Source: JAVKNF01 sp031537795
GTDB taxonomy: Bacteria > Pseudomonadota > Alphaproteobacteria > Rickettsiales > Deianiraeaceae
Assembly (NCBI GenBank): GCA_031537795.1
Contig: JAVKNF010000011.1
Location: forward strand, 1 to 11,481
Direction: 5' to 3'
DNA length: 11,481 nucleotides
Under the pieces are notes generated by a model. The model had not been told where the DNA came from, made no database searches, and saw only the letters and a program-made list of their open reading frames with translations. The translations under genes were made by a program, and so were the position numbers. Below, in pieces: positions 1-7,255 of this stretch. Each line of letters starts with the position of its first letter. The first letter of the stretch is position 1.

Positions 1-203
1 ATCCAAGGTTCAATCAGCCAGATATCAGTTTTAATTATACCTTCAATCCTCAGCCAGAAAGACCAAGGACGCCAATCAATATTTTAACACCTTTTGTTAA
101 TAATGTTCCTCAAAAAGAAATTAAATTAGGAGAAAAAATACATATAGAAAAAACATTCGTTATAAATAACAAGACAAAAATTAATTTTATCCGTAAATCA
201 TAA
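1..203 (+). CDS. C-terminal 66 codons of an unrecognised protein (5' truncated by window edge)
   Basis: Only one + strand frame is open from the window edge; its codons run from base 3 and it stops at TAA 201-203. The visible tail is hydrophilic and rich in Pro and Asn in its first half (for example FNPQPERPRTPIN). The second half is more Lys/Ile-rich and ends INFIRKS. There is no membrane segment and no motif I recognise. The low-complexity, proline-rich character would fit the exposed tail of a surface, secreted or envelope protein, but that is a guess. The last 17 bases overlap the 3' end of glyA on the opposite strand, so the two genes converge with no room for a separate terminator. That this frame is coding is inferred from its openness in a very AT-rich region and its biased amino-acid composition. 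Confidence 0.55.
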   Translation, partial: PRFNQPDISFNYTFNPQPERPRTPINILTPFVNNVPQKEIKLGEKIHIEKTFVINNKTKINFIRKS

Positions 204-1428
204 ATTTATCAGTTATGTTTTTTATTTCTAGGGTATATTTTTTGATGTTTTCTTGTGAAATAAAGCTATTGGAATTTTTTTCTGTTACTATGTGAGATAT
301 TATATCTGCAATTGCTTCGAATTCTTTTTCTTTAAAACCTCTAGTTGTACCTGCCGGTGTTCCTATTCTTATACCTGAAGTTTTTACTGGTGGTAATTTA
401 TCAAAAGGTATCATATTTTTATTGCATATAATGCCTATATTCTCTAATTCTTTTGATATTATTGCGCCGTTGACATTAATATATTTTCTTAAATCAAGAA
501 TTATCATATGATTATCGGTTCCATTTGTTAAAATATCTATCCCATTTTTTAGAAATCTGCTCCCCATTGCTTTTGCATTTAAAATAACTTGCTTTGAATA
601 TTCTCTGAATTCAGGTTGTAAAGCTTCCTCGAAAGCGATAGCTTTAGCTGCAATTATATGCATTAAAGGGCCCCCTTGAAGCCCAGGGAAGACAGCTGAA
701 TCTATCTTTTTTGCATATTCTTCGTTGTTTGTCATAATTATTCCACCTCTAGGGCCTCTTAAAGTTTTATGAGTGGTTGAAGTAATTACATCTGCAAAAC
801 CTACAGGAGACGGATATAAACCTGATACAATAAGCCCTGCAACATGCGCAATATCCGCCATTAAAATTGCATTTATTGAATTTGCAATCTCTTTAAATTT
901 TTGCCAGTCTAATTTTCTTGTATAAGCAGAAAAACCGGCAATGATCATTTTTGGTTTTTCTTTTCGGGCGATTTCTAGGATCTCATCATAATCTACTTCA
1001 TAAGTTTTTTTATTGACCCCATAATGACAAAAATTAAACCACATACCAGATATATTCTTCTTTAAACCATGAGAAAGATGTCCCCCTGTATCTAAAGACA
1101 TTGCAAGCACTTTATCTTCTGGTTTTAAAAATGCTAAAAAAACTGCTTCATTTGCTTGAGAACCTGAATGAGGTTGAACATTTGCAAAATTTACTCCGAA
1201 TAATTTTTTTAAATTTTCTATTGCAATATTTTCAATTTCATCTACAAATTCACAACCAGCATAATATCTTTTATTAGAATAACCTTCTGCATATTTATTA
1301 GTTAAAACACTTCCAGCTGCTTTTAAAACATTCTCTGAAACTATATTTTCAGATGCAATCAATTCTATGTGATTTTGTTGCCTTTTTAGCTCTTTATTTA
1401 TAATTTTAAAAATACCCTCAATAGTCAT
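187..1428 (-). CDS. glyA: Serine hydroxymethyltransferase (SHMT)
   Basis: This cytosolic PLP enzyme interconverts serine + tetrahydrofolate and glycine + 5,10-methylene-tetrahydrofolate, the main source of one-carbon units for thymidylate and purine synthesis. The 413-residue length is normal for bacterial GlyA. Diagnostic blocks are in order: ELIASEN near 22-28, HSGSQAN at 87-93, DTGGHLSHG at 113-121, DIAHVAGLI at 192-200 (Asp192 and His195 should contact PLP), and TTHKTLRGPRGG at 218-229 with the Schiff-base lysine at Lys221. SGIRIGTPAGTTRG follows at 351-364, with Arg354 as the likely substrate-carboxylate ligand. All key residues are intact, so it should be active. The ATG start gives the expected N-terminus; no Shine-Dalgarno motif precedes it. 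Its 3' end overlaps the incoming + strand gene by 17 bp. It is divergent from the dsbA-dcd pair and probably monocistronic here. Confidence 0.97.
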   Translation of the reverse strand: MTIEGIFKIINKELKRQQNHIELIASENIVSENVLKAAGSVLTNKYAEGYSNKRYYAGCEFVDEIENIAIENLKKLFGVNFANVQPHSGSQANEAVFLAFLKPEDKVLAMSLDTGGHLSHGLKKNISGMWFNFCHYGVNKKTYEVDYDEILEIARKEKPKMIIAGFSAYTRKLDWQKFKEIANSINAILMADIAHVAGLIVSGLYPSPVGFADVITSTTHKTLRGPRGGIIMTNNEEYAKKIDSAVFPGLQGGPLMHIIAAKAIAFEEALQPEFREYSKQVILNAKAMGSRFLKNGIDILTNGTDNHMIILDLRKYINVNGAIISKELENIGIICNKNMIPFDKLPPVKTSGIRIGTPAGTTRGFKEKEFEAIADIISHIVTEKNSNSFISQENIKKYTLEIKNITDKFMIYG

Positions 1429-1457
1429 AAAAATTAAGTGTTTGTAAATTATTTTAA

Positions 1458-1470
1458 TGTCAAGATTATA
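1458..1470 (-). promoter_or_regulatory. Possible glyA promoter elements
   Basis: Read on the - strand, the gap before glyA holds a perfect TATAAT (1465-1470) closely followed by a perfect TTGACA (1458-1463). TATAAT has no good -35 box 16-18 bp upstream. TTGACA has only a weak CTTAAT (1433-1438) 19 bp downstream. Either could drive glyA: the first leaves a leader of about 30 nt, the second almost none. In DNA this AT-rich a TATAAT by chance is common, so the TTGACA is the more telling half. Confidence 0.3.
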
Positions 1471-1503
1471 CTTAAAATAAATTAAAAAACTTGAATATTA
1501 TTT

Positions 1504-1532
1504 TTTACATTATTTAATTGTTTTAATATATA
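1504..1532 (+). promoter_or_regulatory. Candidate promoter of the dsbA-dcd pair
   Basis: TTTACA (1504-1509, 5/6 to the sigma-70 -35 consensus) lies 17 bp from TATATA (1527-1532, 4/6 to -10). Transcription would start near 1539-1540, leaving a leader of only about 13 nt before the ATG at 1553. The spacing is ideal, but the background is almost pure A/T, so the match is weak evidence. Confidence 0.35.
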
Positions 1533-1552
1533 AAAGTAAAAATATTATAAAT

Positions 1553-2320
1553 ATGACAACAAATAGTTTAATTAAAAGAATTTCAAGTATTTTTCATAAG
1601 AATGATAATTGCTCAATGCAAAGTAAATTTAAATGTTTTATTTCATTAGTTATTTTTATCCTTATTTCAAATTTATTATCTTATTTCTTTTTTATGCCAT
1701 TTTTCTTGAAAAATAACGGAAAATTAATACTCTCTTCAGTTGAAGATATGTATAAAAAGGATCAGATCAATTCTCAGAAAGATGCTGAAAAAAAGATTCC
1801 AGAATTATTTTCAGCTATTCTTGATAATTCAGACATTCCGACTATTGGGAATTTATCTGCAAATAAAGATAAAACAATAATTGAATTTTTTGACTATCAA
1901 TGCGGGCATTGTAAACAGCAAATGAATATTTTCAATCAACTTATATCTGTTGATAAAGATGTAAAGATAAAATTAATAAGCATTCCTTCTTCTCAAGGGT
2001 CTTTTATTGCTACAAATATTTCTTTATTTTTATATAAAAAATATGGTCTAGATAAATTTCATAAATTTCATTCAAAGATGATGTTTTCAGAGCAAATTAA
2101 CAAAGATGTTATAGATAAATCTTTAAAAGAAATTGGCCTTGACCCAAAAAAGATATTAGAGGAAATTAAAAAAGAAACTTCTATTCAAGTAATTTTTGAG
2201 AAATTCAATAATTATGCAAAAAGTCTTAACTTAACTGGAACTCCTCTTATTTTAATGAAAGATAAAATGTTTCCAGGTTATTTAGGTTTAGAGCAAATAA
2301 AAGATATTCTAAATAAATAA
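1553..2320 (+). CDS. Membrane-anchored DsbA-like thiol:disulfide oxidoreductase
   Basis: The 255-residue protein has a cytoplasmic N-terminus of about 27 residues and one hydrophobic segment at about 28-52 (signal anchor or uncleaved signal). A spacer follows, then a thioredoxin-fold domain of the DsbA/thioredoxin_4 type from about 95 to the end. The active site is FFDYQCGHCKQQM with Cys117 and Cys120 (CGHC). The cis-proline loop is TGTP (Pro231), and the family C-terminal block PGYLGLEQI follows at 241-249. It should act in the periplasm, forming or shuffling disulfides in exported proteins. The general dsbA/Com1-like family call is secure; oxidase versus isomerase is not. An alternative start at Met22 (base 1616) would give a more classical signal peptide. 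Neither start has a Shine-Dalgarno motif. dcd begins 9 bp after its stop, so the two are probably co-transcribed. Confidence 0.9.
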   Translation: MTTNSLIKRISSIFHKNDNCSMQSKFKCFISLVIFILISNLLSYFFFMPFFLKNNGKLILSSVEDMYKKDQINSQKDAEKKIPELFSAILDNSDIPTIGNLSANKDKTIIEFFDYQCGHCKQQMNIFNQLISVDKDVKIKLISIPSSQGSFIATNISLFLYKKYGLDKFHKFHSKMMFSEQINKDVIDKSLKEIGLDPKKILEEIKKETSIQVIFEKFNNYAKSLNLTGTPLILMKDKMFPGYLGLEQIKDILNK

Positions 2321-2329
2321 TTATTAAAG

Positions 2330-2899
2330 ATGTCAATACTTTCAGATAAAGAAATTATATATTTATCTAAAAATAATCAAATGATTTTTCCTTTTGAGGA
2401 AAAACTTATTTCTTTAAATACAAAAAATGAAAAAGTTTTATCTTATGGCACTTCCTCTTACGGTTATGATGCTCGAGTTTCTGATAATTTTAAAGTATTT
2501 ACAAATATAAATTCTGGTTTTATAGACCCTAAAAATTTTGACCCAGATCATTGTATTGAAAAAACTGGAGATTTTTGCATTATACCTCCGAATAGTTTTT
2601 GTCTCTCACACACAATTGAAACTTTTAAGATTCCAAGAGATGTTTTAGTTGTTTGTGTAGGTAAATCAACTTATGCTAGATGTGGTATAATTGTTAATGT
2701 AACTCCTTTAGAGCCTGAATGGGAGGGTCAAGTTACATTAGAATTTTCAAATACAACACAATCTCCTGTTAAAATATATGCAAACGAGGGTTGTTGTCAA
2801 TTTTTATTTTTTAAAGCAAATGAATCTTGCGAACAATCTTACAAAGATAGAAATGGAAAATATTCTGGTCAAAAAGGTATAACTTTTCCTAAAGTTTAA
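2330..2899 (+). CDS. dcd: dCTP deaminase
   Basis: The enzyme deaminates dCTP to dUTP + NH3 in the cytosol. dUTPase then yields dUMP, the substrate for thymidylate synthase. At 189 residues it has the usual size of a trimeric Dcd. Visible motifs are SYGTSSYGYDARV (38-50), IIPPNSF (84-90), GKSTYARCG (111-119, triphosphate-binding loop) and TPLEPEWEGQVTLEFSN (125-141). Glu138 in LEFSN falls at the same number as the catalytic Glu138 of E. coli Dcd. The segment from VCVGKSTYARCG to the NTT after LEFSN is, from memory, nearly identical to Rickettsia Dcd, which supports the taxonomic guess. Nothing indicates a bifunctional deaminase/dUTPase. The ATG lies 9 bp after the dsbA-like stop, without a recognisable ribosome-binding site. 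It converges with mnhG, 12 bp away. Confidence 0.96.
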   Translation: MSILSDKEIIYLSKNNQMIFPFEEKLISLNTKNEKVLSYGTSSYGYDARVSDNFKVFTNINSGFIDPKNFDPDHCIEKTGDFCIIPPNSFCLSHTIETFKIPRDVLVVCVGKSTYARCGIIVNVTPLEPEWEGQVTLEFSNTTQSPVKIYANEGCCQFLFFKANESCEQSYKDRNGKYSGQKGITFPKV

Positions 2900-2911
2900 T
2901 TTTTAAATTAT

Positions 2912-3241
2912 TTAATTTTCTTTAATAATATCCTTTAAAATTCTTTTTTTGGAATAAAAGTGAATGATTTTAATTATACAATAATTGGATATAGGGTTTA
3001 ATACATACCATATAAAAATTAAAGTGATCATTTTAAAAAATAACATATTTTGATGATTCTTTAGAAATAATAACCCAATTGAAAGAAAAAATACAGGCAC
3101 AACTAACATATCTATGATCGCTCCTATGTGAATTTGTCTGTATGTGTCGTTGAATCTTAAAAACCCTAAAACAGAAGCAGTTAAACTTATTCCGAAAATT
3201 AACATTAAAATAAAAACTATCGTGTTTATAAGGCTAGACAT
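2912..3241 (-). CDS. mnhG: MnhG/PhaG-type cation:proton antiporter subunit G
   Basis: This small membrane protein (109 residues) has about three hydrophobic segments at roughly 5-27, 42-61 and 68-95, and a basic C-terminal tail (FYSKKRILKDIIKEN). The family hallmark is visible: a Gly at the end of the first helix followed by LGFLRFNDTYRQIHIGAIID (25-44), matching the 'lrfpDfytRlHa' block of MnhG/MrpG/PhaG proteins. The later P-x-x-x-Y/H block (NPISNYCIIK) also fits. MnhG works inside the multi-subunit Mrp/Mnh Na+/H+ (or K+/H+) antiporter, usually as the last gene of a six- or seven-gene operon. Here it stands alone between dcd and virB4, so any partner subunits must be encoded elsewhere. The very short sequence keeps confidence below certainty. 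Confidence 0.82.
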   Translation of the reverse strand: MSSLINTIVFILMLIFGISLTASVLGFLRFNDTYRQIHIGAIIDMLVVPVFFLSIGLLFLKNHQNMLFFKMITLIFIWYVLNPISNYCIIKIIHFYSKKRILKDIIKEN

Positions 3242-3263
3242 ATTTATTCTAAATAATTTCTTT

Positions 3264-3291
3264 AATTTATTAAATAATTTTTATTTTGCAA
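3264..3291 (-). promoter_or_regulatory. Weak candidate mnhG promoter
   Basis: On the - strand TTGCAA (3286-3291, 4/6) is followed after 16 bp by TAAATT (3264-3269, 4/6), leaving a leader of roughly 15 nt before the mnhG ATG. It is offered only because the spacing fits; the region is almost entirely A/T. Confidence 0.22.
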
Positions 3292-3323
3292 TATTATTCT
3301 AAAAATTTAAAATTTATTAAAAA

Positions 3324-3351
3324 TTGAAACTTAATATAAATATTATATAAT
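3324..3351 (+). promoter_or_regulatory. Good sigma-70-like promoter for virB4
   Basis: TTGAAA (3324-3329, 4/6) and a perfect TATAAT (3346-3351) are 16 bp apart. This is the best promoter match in the window. Transcription should begin about 3357-3360, at or just before the virB4 ATG at 3360, so the mRNA would be leaderless or nearly so. It would also exclude the upstream TTG codon at 3351, which overlaps the -10 box, as a start. Confidence 0.45.
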
Positions 3352-3359
3352 TGAAATGT

Positions 3360-5765
3360 ATGTTTAAATTATTTCCTACTGTGGATAAAAACTATTATAC
3401 AGAAAAAAAAGAAAAATCATTTGGAGATATGATTCCTTATACATATCATTACAATGAAAATACAATTTTGACCGAGAATAATGAATTTATTTCTGTTATT
3501 AAAATTAATGGATTTCCTTTTGAAACAGCAGACGATCAAGAATTAGAAAATAAAAAACAAATGAGAAATAATCTTTTTAAGAGTTTAGAAGGAGAAGATT
3601 TTTCTTTATGGTTTCATACAATTAGAAAAAAGCAAACAAAATTTCCAGAAGGAGAGTTTGATAATGTATTTACAGATTCTTTGAACAAAGCTTGGAAGCA
3701 AAAACAAGAAAAAGAAACTGCGTTTGTAAATGAACATTACATAACAATTGTAAAAAAAGGTAAGAGTGAAAATATATTTCAATTTGATGACATAATAAAA
3801 AAAGTTTTATTTGCTAAAAAGAATAAAATTAATTCAGGAGATAAAAGGTTAATAAAAGAATCTTATGCCAGTTTAATTGAGATCAGAGAAAGAATTTTAA
3901 CAAGCTTTAACTCATATGGAGTAAAATTATTAGGAATAAGAGAAGATCAATATGGAGAATTTTCTGAAATATGTGAATTTTTAGGTAAAATTTCAAATCT
4001 ATGTTATGACCAAAAAATGAAAATACCAAAATCTAAAATCTCAAAATATATTAATACTCAAAGAGTCTATTTTGGAGATAAATCAATAGAAATACTCGGT
4101 GCAAATTATCATAAATTTGCAGGAATCATAAGCTTAAAAGAATACAGGCCAGGTACATTCGCAGGTATGTTTGATAGTTTTTTAAAATTACCTTTTGAAT
4201 TGATTTTAAGCCAAAGTTTTCATTTTATAGACAGAACAACAGCTATATCGAAAATGCAATTACAGCAAAGAAGATTAATGCAAGCGGAAGATCTTGCAGT
4301 TTCTCAAATTGCAGAAATAGATGAAGCTTTGGAAATGTCTATGAGTGGTAAATTTGGATTTGGAACGCATCATATGAGTGTTATGTGTATATCTGAAGAA
4401 TATAAATTACTTGAAAATGCAATTTCTCAAACTGTAGTAGCTTTTAGTAATATTGGATTAAGAGCAACAAGAGAATCTATGAATCTTGAGCCAGCTTTTT
4501 GGTCTCAATTTCCAGCATGTCACGAATATATTGTTAGAAAATCTACAATTAATACTTTGAATTTAGCTAGCTTTGCTTCTTTTCATAATTATCCGTCTGG
4601 TAAATTAAACGGAAATCATTGGGGGGACGCTGTAACAGTTATGAATACTATGGCAGGTAGTTCATTTTACTTTAGTTTTCACACAAGAGATGTTGGGCAT
4701 ACAGCGATATTAGGCCCTACCGGAGGTGGTAAAACTGTATTATTAAATTTTCTTGCAGCTCAAGCACAAAAATTTCAACCTAGATTATTTTTTTTCGACA
4801 AAGATAGAGGGGCTGATTTATTTATAAGAGCGATAAAAGGAGATTACACAGTAATAAACCCCGGTAATAGATGTAATTTTAATCCATTATTATTAGATGA
4901 TACTTCAGAAAATAGGAATTTTTTAGTTGAGTGGCTTAAATCTTTAGTTTCAACAAATGGTGAAATAATAACAGCCGAAGAAGTTCAAACTTTAACATCT
5001 CTCGTTGATGGTTCTTACAGATTGCCAAAAGAAAGAAGAATTTTAAGAAATGTATCTGCTTTTTTAGGAATAGAAGAAGGGAACAATATTGCAGTGAGGC
5101 TTAAGATGTGGTATGGAAATGGCTCAAAAGCTAAAGTTTTTGATAATGAAACAGATGTATTAGATTTTTCAAAAAATAGAACATTTGGCTTTGATATGGC
5201 CGAAATTATGAAAGATAAGATTTCCCTTTCTCCTGTACTTTTATATTTATTTCATAAAATAAATTTATCTTTAGACGGAACCCCTACAATGGTCATAATG
5301 GATGAGGCTTGGGCATTGATAGATAACCCAATTTTTGCTCCAAAAATAAAAGACTGGTTAAAAGTTATGAGAAAATTAAACGCAATTGTTATTTTTGCCA
5401 CACAATCTGTTGAAGACGCAGCTAAAAGCTCAATAAGTGATACTCTTGTCGAGCAAACAGCAACTCAAATATTTTTACCAAATTTAAAAGCAGGAGAAGG
5501 TTACAGGAGTGCATTCATGTTAAGTCAAAGAGAGTATGAGCTTATCAAGACATCGGACCCAAGTTTAAGATATTTTTTATTAAAACAAGACGTAAGCGGA
5601 ACTATGGCAAAGGTGGATCTATCAACAATAGGAGATTATATTCATATATTATCAGGTAGAATAGAATTGGTGCATTTGTGCGAAGAAATAAGAAATGAAT
5701 ATGGGGAAGATCCTCAAATTTGGTTGCCGATTTTCTTTGAAAGAGTTAAGTTAATAAAGAAATAA
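3360..5765 (+). CDS. virB4: VirB4-family type IV secretion ATPase (rvh-type)
   Basis: VirB4 is the conserved inner-membrane-associated ATPase that powers pilus/apparatus assembly and substrate passage in type IV secretion. The 801-residue protein is full length. An N-terminal CagE/TrbE/VirB4 domain spans about 1-420 (NTLNLASFASFHNYPSGK just before the ATPase core). The C-terminal RecA-like core follows: Walker A GPTGGGKT at 452-459 (Lys458), FFFDKDRGAD shortly after, Walker B MVIMDEAW at 644-651 (Asp648, Glu649), and the conserved FATQSVEDA block. I recall long stretches of near identity with Rickettsia VirB4-I in the core (DNPIFAPKIKDWLKV and around it), and the intact Walker motifs argue against the degenerate second Rickettsiales paralog. 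The open frame extends upstream to a TTG at 3351, but ATG 3360 is preferred because a good -10 box covers the TTG. No virB3 precedes it and no virB6 follows. Confidence 0.96.
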   Translation: MFKLFPTVDKNYYTEKKEKSFGDMIPYTYHYNENTILTENNEFISVIKINGFPFETADDQELENKKQMRNNLFKSLEGEDFSLWFHTIRKKQTKFPEGEFDNVFTDSLNKAWKQKQEKETAFVNEHYITIVKKGKSENIFQFDDIIKKVLFAKKNKINSGDKRLIKESYASLIEIRERILTSFNSYGVKLLGIREDQYGEFSEICEFLGKISNLCYDQKMKIPKSKISKYINTQRVYFGDKSIEILGANYHKFAGIISLKEYRPGTFAGMFDSFLKLPFELILSQSFHFIDRTTAISKMQLQQRRLMQAEDLAVSQIAEIDEALEMSMSGKFGFGTHHMSVMCISEEYKLLENAISQTVVAFSNIGLRATRESMNLEPAFWSQFPACHEYIVRKSTINTLNLASFASFHNYPSGKLNGNHWGDAVTVMNTMAGSSFYFSFHTRDVGHTAILGPTGGGKTVLLNFLAAQAQKFQPRLFFFDKDRGADLFIRAIKGDYTVINPGNRCNFNPLLLDDTSENRNFLVEWLKSLVSTNGEIITAEEVQTLTSLVDGSYRLPKERRILRNVSAFLGIEEGNNIAVRLKMWYGNGSKAKVFDNETDVLDFSKNRTFGFDMAEIMKDKISLSPVLLYLFHKINLSLDGTPTMVIMDEAWALIDNPIFAPKIKDWLKVMRKLNAIVIFATQSVEDAAKSSISDTLVEQTATQIFLPNLKAGEGYRSAFMLSQREYELIKTSDPSLRYFLLKQDVSGTMAKVDLSTIGDYIHILSGRIELVHLCEEIRNEYGEDPQIWLPIFFERVKLIKK

Positions 5766-5770
5766 TTATT

Positions 5771-7150
5771 TTATAAATTTTTTTTCAGAAATCTTATTGT
5801 AAATTTAAAAAACAGAAACGAAATTATCCCGCTTATTAAACTAAAACAAAAATATATAGCATCTATTTTTCCTAGCATTTTAGAAATAAAAGAAATAATT
5901 AAACTGGACAATAGAATTGAAAAAGTAAAAATAACAGAACTTAAAACTCTATTTTTTTCAGAAAGATAAGAGCTGAAAAATTCAAGTAAATATAAATAAG
6001 TAATCACTTCTGAAAACCCAATTAAACCCCACGGAATCAAATCCCAGGTTAAATTAATTTTCATACCCTTAGAAATCAATATTTCTATAATAATAGTTGC
6101 AAAGTATCCAATTATTGTAAATATAACTCCAAATTTCATTCTTTTTACATTATTTAATAAAAAACTATTTTTAATATCCTTTTTAAAAAATAAAGGTAAA
6201 ATAAAACCTCTAGCTATAGGTAATCCTACGATTGGCATAATAGAGATTACAATCTGAATTTGAGATTGAATAACATTAAACCCGAATAAAAAAGGCTCTA
6301 ATTTTTCTGAATGAAGAATCATAGCGTGATATAAATTTTCATATGCAATAAAGAAAAATAAAGCCCCCAACCAAACCAGAAAGAGTATTTTCATTTTTTT
6401 AAAATCCTCAAGATTATCATTTCCGTATAATTTTTCTATATTATTTAGGCAGTTATGGTTTTTTCTATTTAAAAAATAATATTTTATGATCTTGAACAAT
6501 ACAAAGTTATTTTCATTTTCTTTTTTTTGACTTATAATAAAATTTTTTCTACCTAAAAATATAAAATAGGCAGCAAGTATCGCAAATATAGCCGGTAGAA
6601 TAAAACCAAGTTTAGGTCCGTAGGTTTTATAAAGATAAGGACACGCCAATACAACGAACATAACACTAAAATTAAAAATCCAATAATTCCAAGCCACAAC
6701 AGCGGATTCTAGTTTTTTATTTTCATCGCATTGTTTAATTAAAAATGGTATATTTACTGGTTTCATGAATCCTGTCATTGTAAAAATTACAAAAATACTT
6801 ATAATTAAATTATATTTAAAAGGAAAAATCTCCAAGGAGAGTAAAATATGCCCAAATGCGGTCATAACAAGAGAATAAAAAATAATTTTATAATTATTTA
6901 AAAATCTAGAAGACAAATAAACGGCAAAAATTTGAGCCAAATATCCGCACGATCTCAAAAGACTAAAAGTAACTACAGCTTCAGATTGAGAAAAGCTCAA
7001 ATAAGAAACCATGTACAAAATAACAATCGAAGTTAATCCATAAAAACTCATTCTTTCAGCAGATTCTGCGAGCATAACATAAATGATCCTGCTTTCGATT
7101 CTGACAATATCGTAATTTTTTTTAAAATAAGAAATTATTAAATATTTCAT
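5771..7150 (-). CDS. POT/PTR2-family proton-dependent oligopeptide transporter
   Basis: The 459-residue integral inner-membrane protein has around a dozen hydrophobic helices. The first helix carries LAESAERMSFYGL, matching the ExxER(F)xYY proton-coupling motif of POT transporters with Glu29, Glu32 and Arg33. WNYWIFNFSVMF at about 154-165 corresponds to the second PTR2 signature (FYxxINxGSL). It is followed by YKTYGPKLGFILPAIFAI, which fits the family's next helix. A charged cytoplasmic loop (about 200-255) separates the two six-helix bundles. The expected role is H+-driven uptake of di- and tripeptides, a plausible amino-acid source in a host cell. The second-half signature is weaker, and a more distant MFS carrier cannot be excluded. 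It ends 5 bp from the virB4 stop, tail to tail, and diverges from ftsA. No Shine-Dalgarno motif is seen. Confidence 0.78.
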   Translation of the reverse strand: MKYLIISYFKKNYDIVRIESRIIYVMLAESAERMSFYGLTSIVILYMVSYLSFSQSEAVVTFSLLRSCGYLAQIFAVYLSSRFLNNYKIIFYSLVMTAFGHILLSLEIFPFKYNLIISIFVIFTMTGFMKPVNIPFLIKQCDENKKLESAVVAWNYWIFNFSVMFVVLACPYLYKTYGPKLGFILPAIFAILAAYFIFLGRKNFIISQKKENENNFVLFKIIKYYFLNRKNHNCLNNIEKLYGNDNLEDFKKMKILFLVWLGALFFFIAYENLYHAMILHSEKLEPFLFGFNVIQSQIQIVISIMPIVGLPIARGFILPLFFKKDIKNSFLLNNVKRMKFGVIFTIIGYFATIIIEILISKGMKINLTWDLIPWGLIGFSEVITYLYLLEFFSSYLSEKNRVLSSVIFTFSILLSSLIISFISKMLGKIDAIYFCFSLISGIISFLFFKFTIRFLKKNL

Positions 7151-7164
7151 AGATTAGTTTTTTA

Positions 7165-7192
7165 ATTACAAACAAAATAAAAAACAAGTAAA
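7165..7192 (-). promoter_or_regulatory. Candidate promoter of the peptide transporter gene
   Basis: On the - strand TTTACT (7187-7192, 4/6) and TGTAAT (7165-7170, 5/6) are 16 bp apart, giving a leader of roughly 8-10 nt before the ATG at 7150. The score is moderate in an AT-rich background. Confidence 0.3.
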
Positions 7193-7216
7193 TTAATGAA
7201 GAAGTAGATTTTTTAT

Positions 7217-7243
7217 TTGATTATTAAATATTTTTTGTATTAT
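7217..7243 (+). promoter_or_regulatory. Weak candidate promoter of the ftsA-ftsZ-udg-ruvA run
   Basis: TTGATT (7217-7222, 4/6) and TATTAT (7238-7243, 5/6) lie 15 bp apart, slightly short of optimal, just before the ftsA ATG at 7256. The initiation point would leave a leader of only about 5-7 nt. This is the only plausible + strand start signal seen before the operon. Confidence 0.25.
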
Positions 7244-7255
7244 CTAATGTAATAT

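Noticed and set aside
1429..1552. tRNA or small structured RNA in the glyA/dsbA-like gap
   Set aside because: No cloverleaf, GC-rich stem or CCA-like end; the gap is nearly all A/T and is explained by divergent promoters.
2900..2918. AT-only palindrome TTAAATTATTTAA between dcd and mnhG as a bidirectional terminator
   Set aside because: Six A-T pairs around a single base cannot form a stable hairpin, and such palindromes are expected by chance here.
3351..3359. TTG at 3351 as the virB4 start
   Set aside because: It overlaps the last base of the TATAAT -10 box and lies upstream of the predicted transcription start; ATG 3360 gives the better start.
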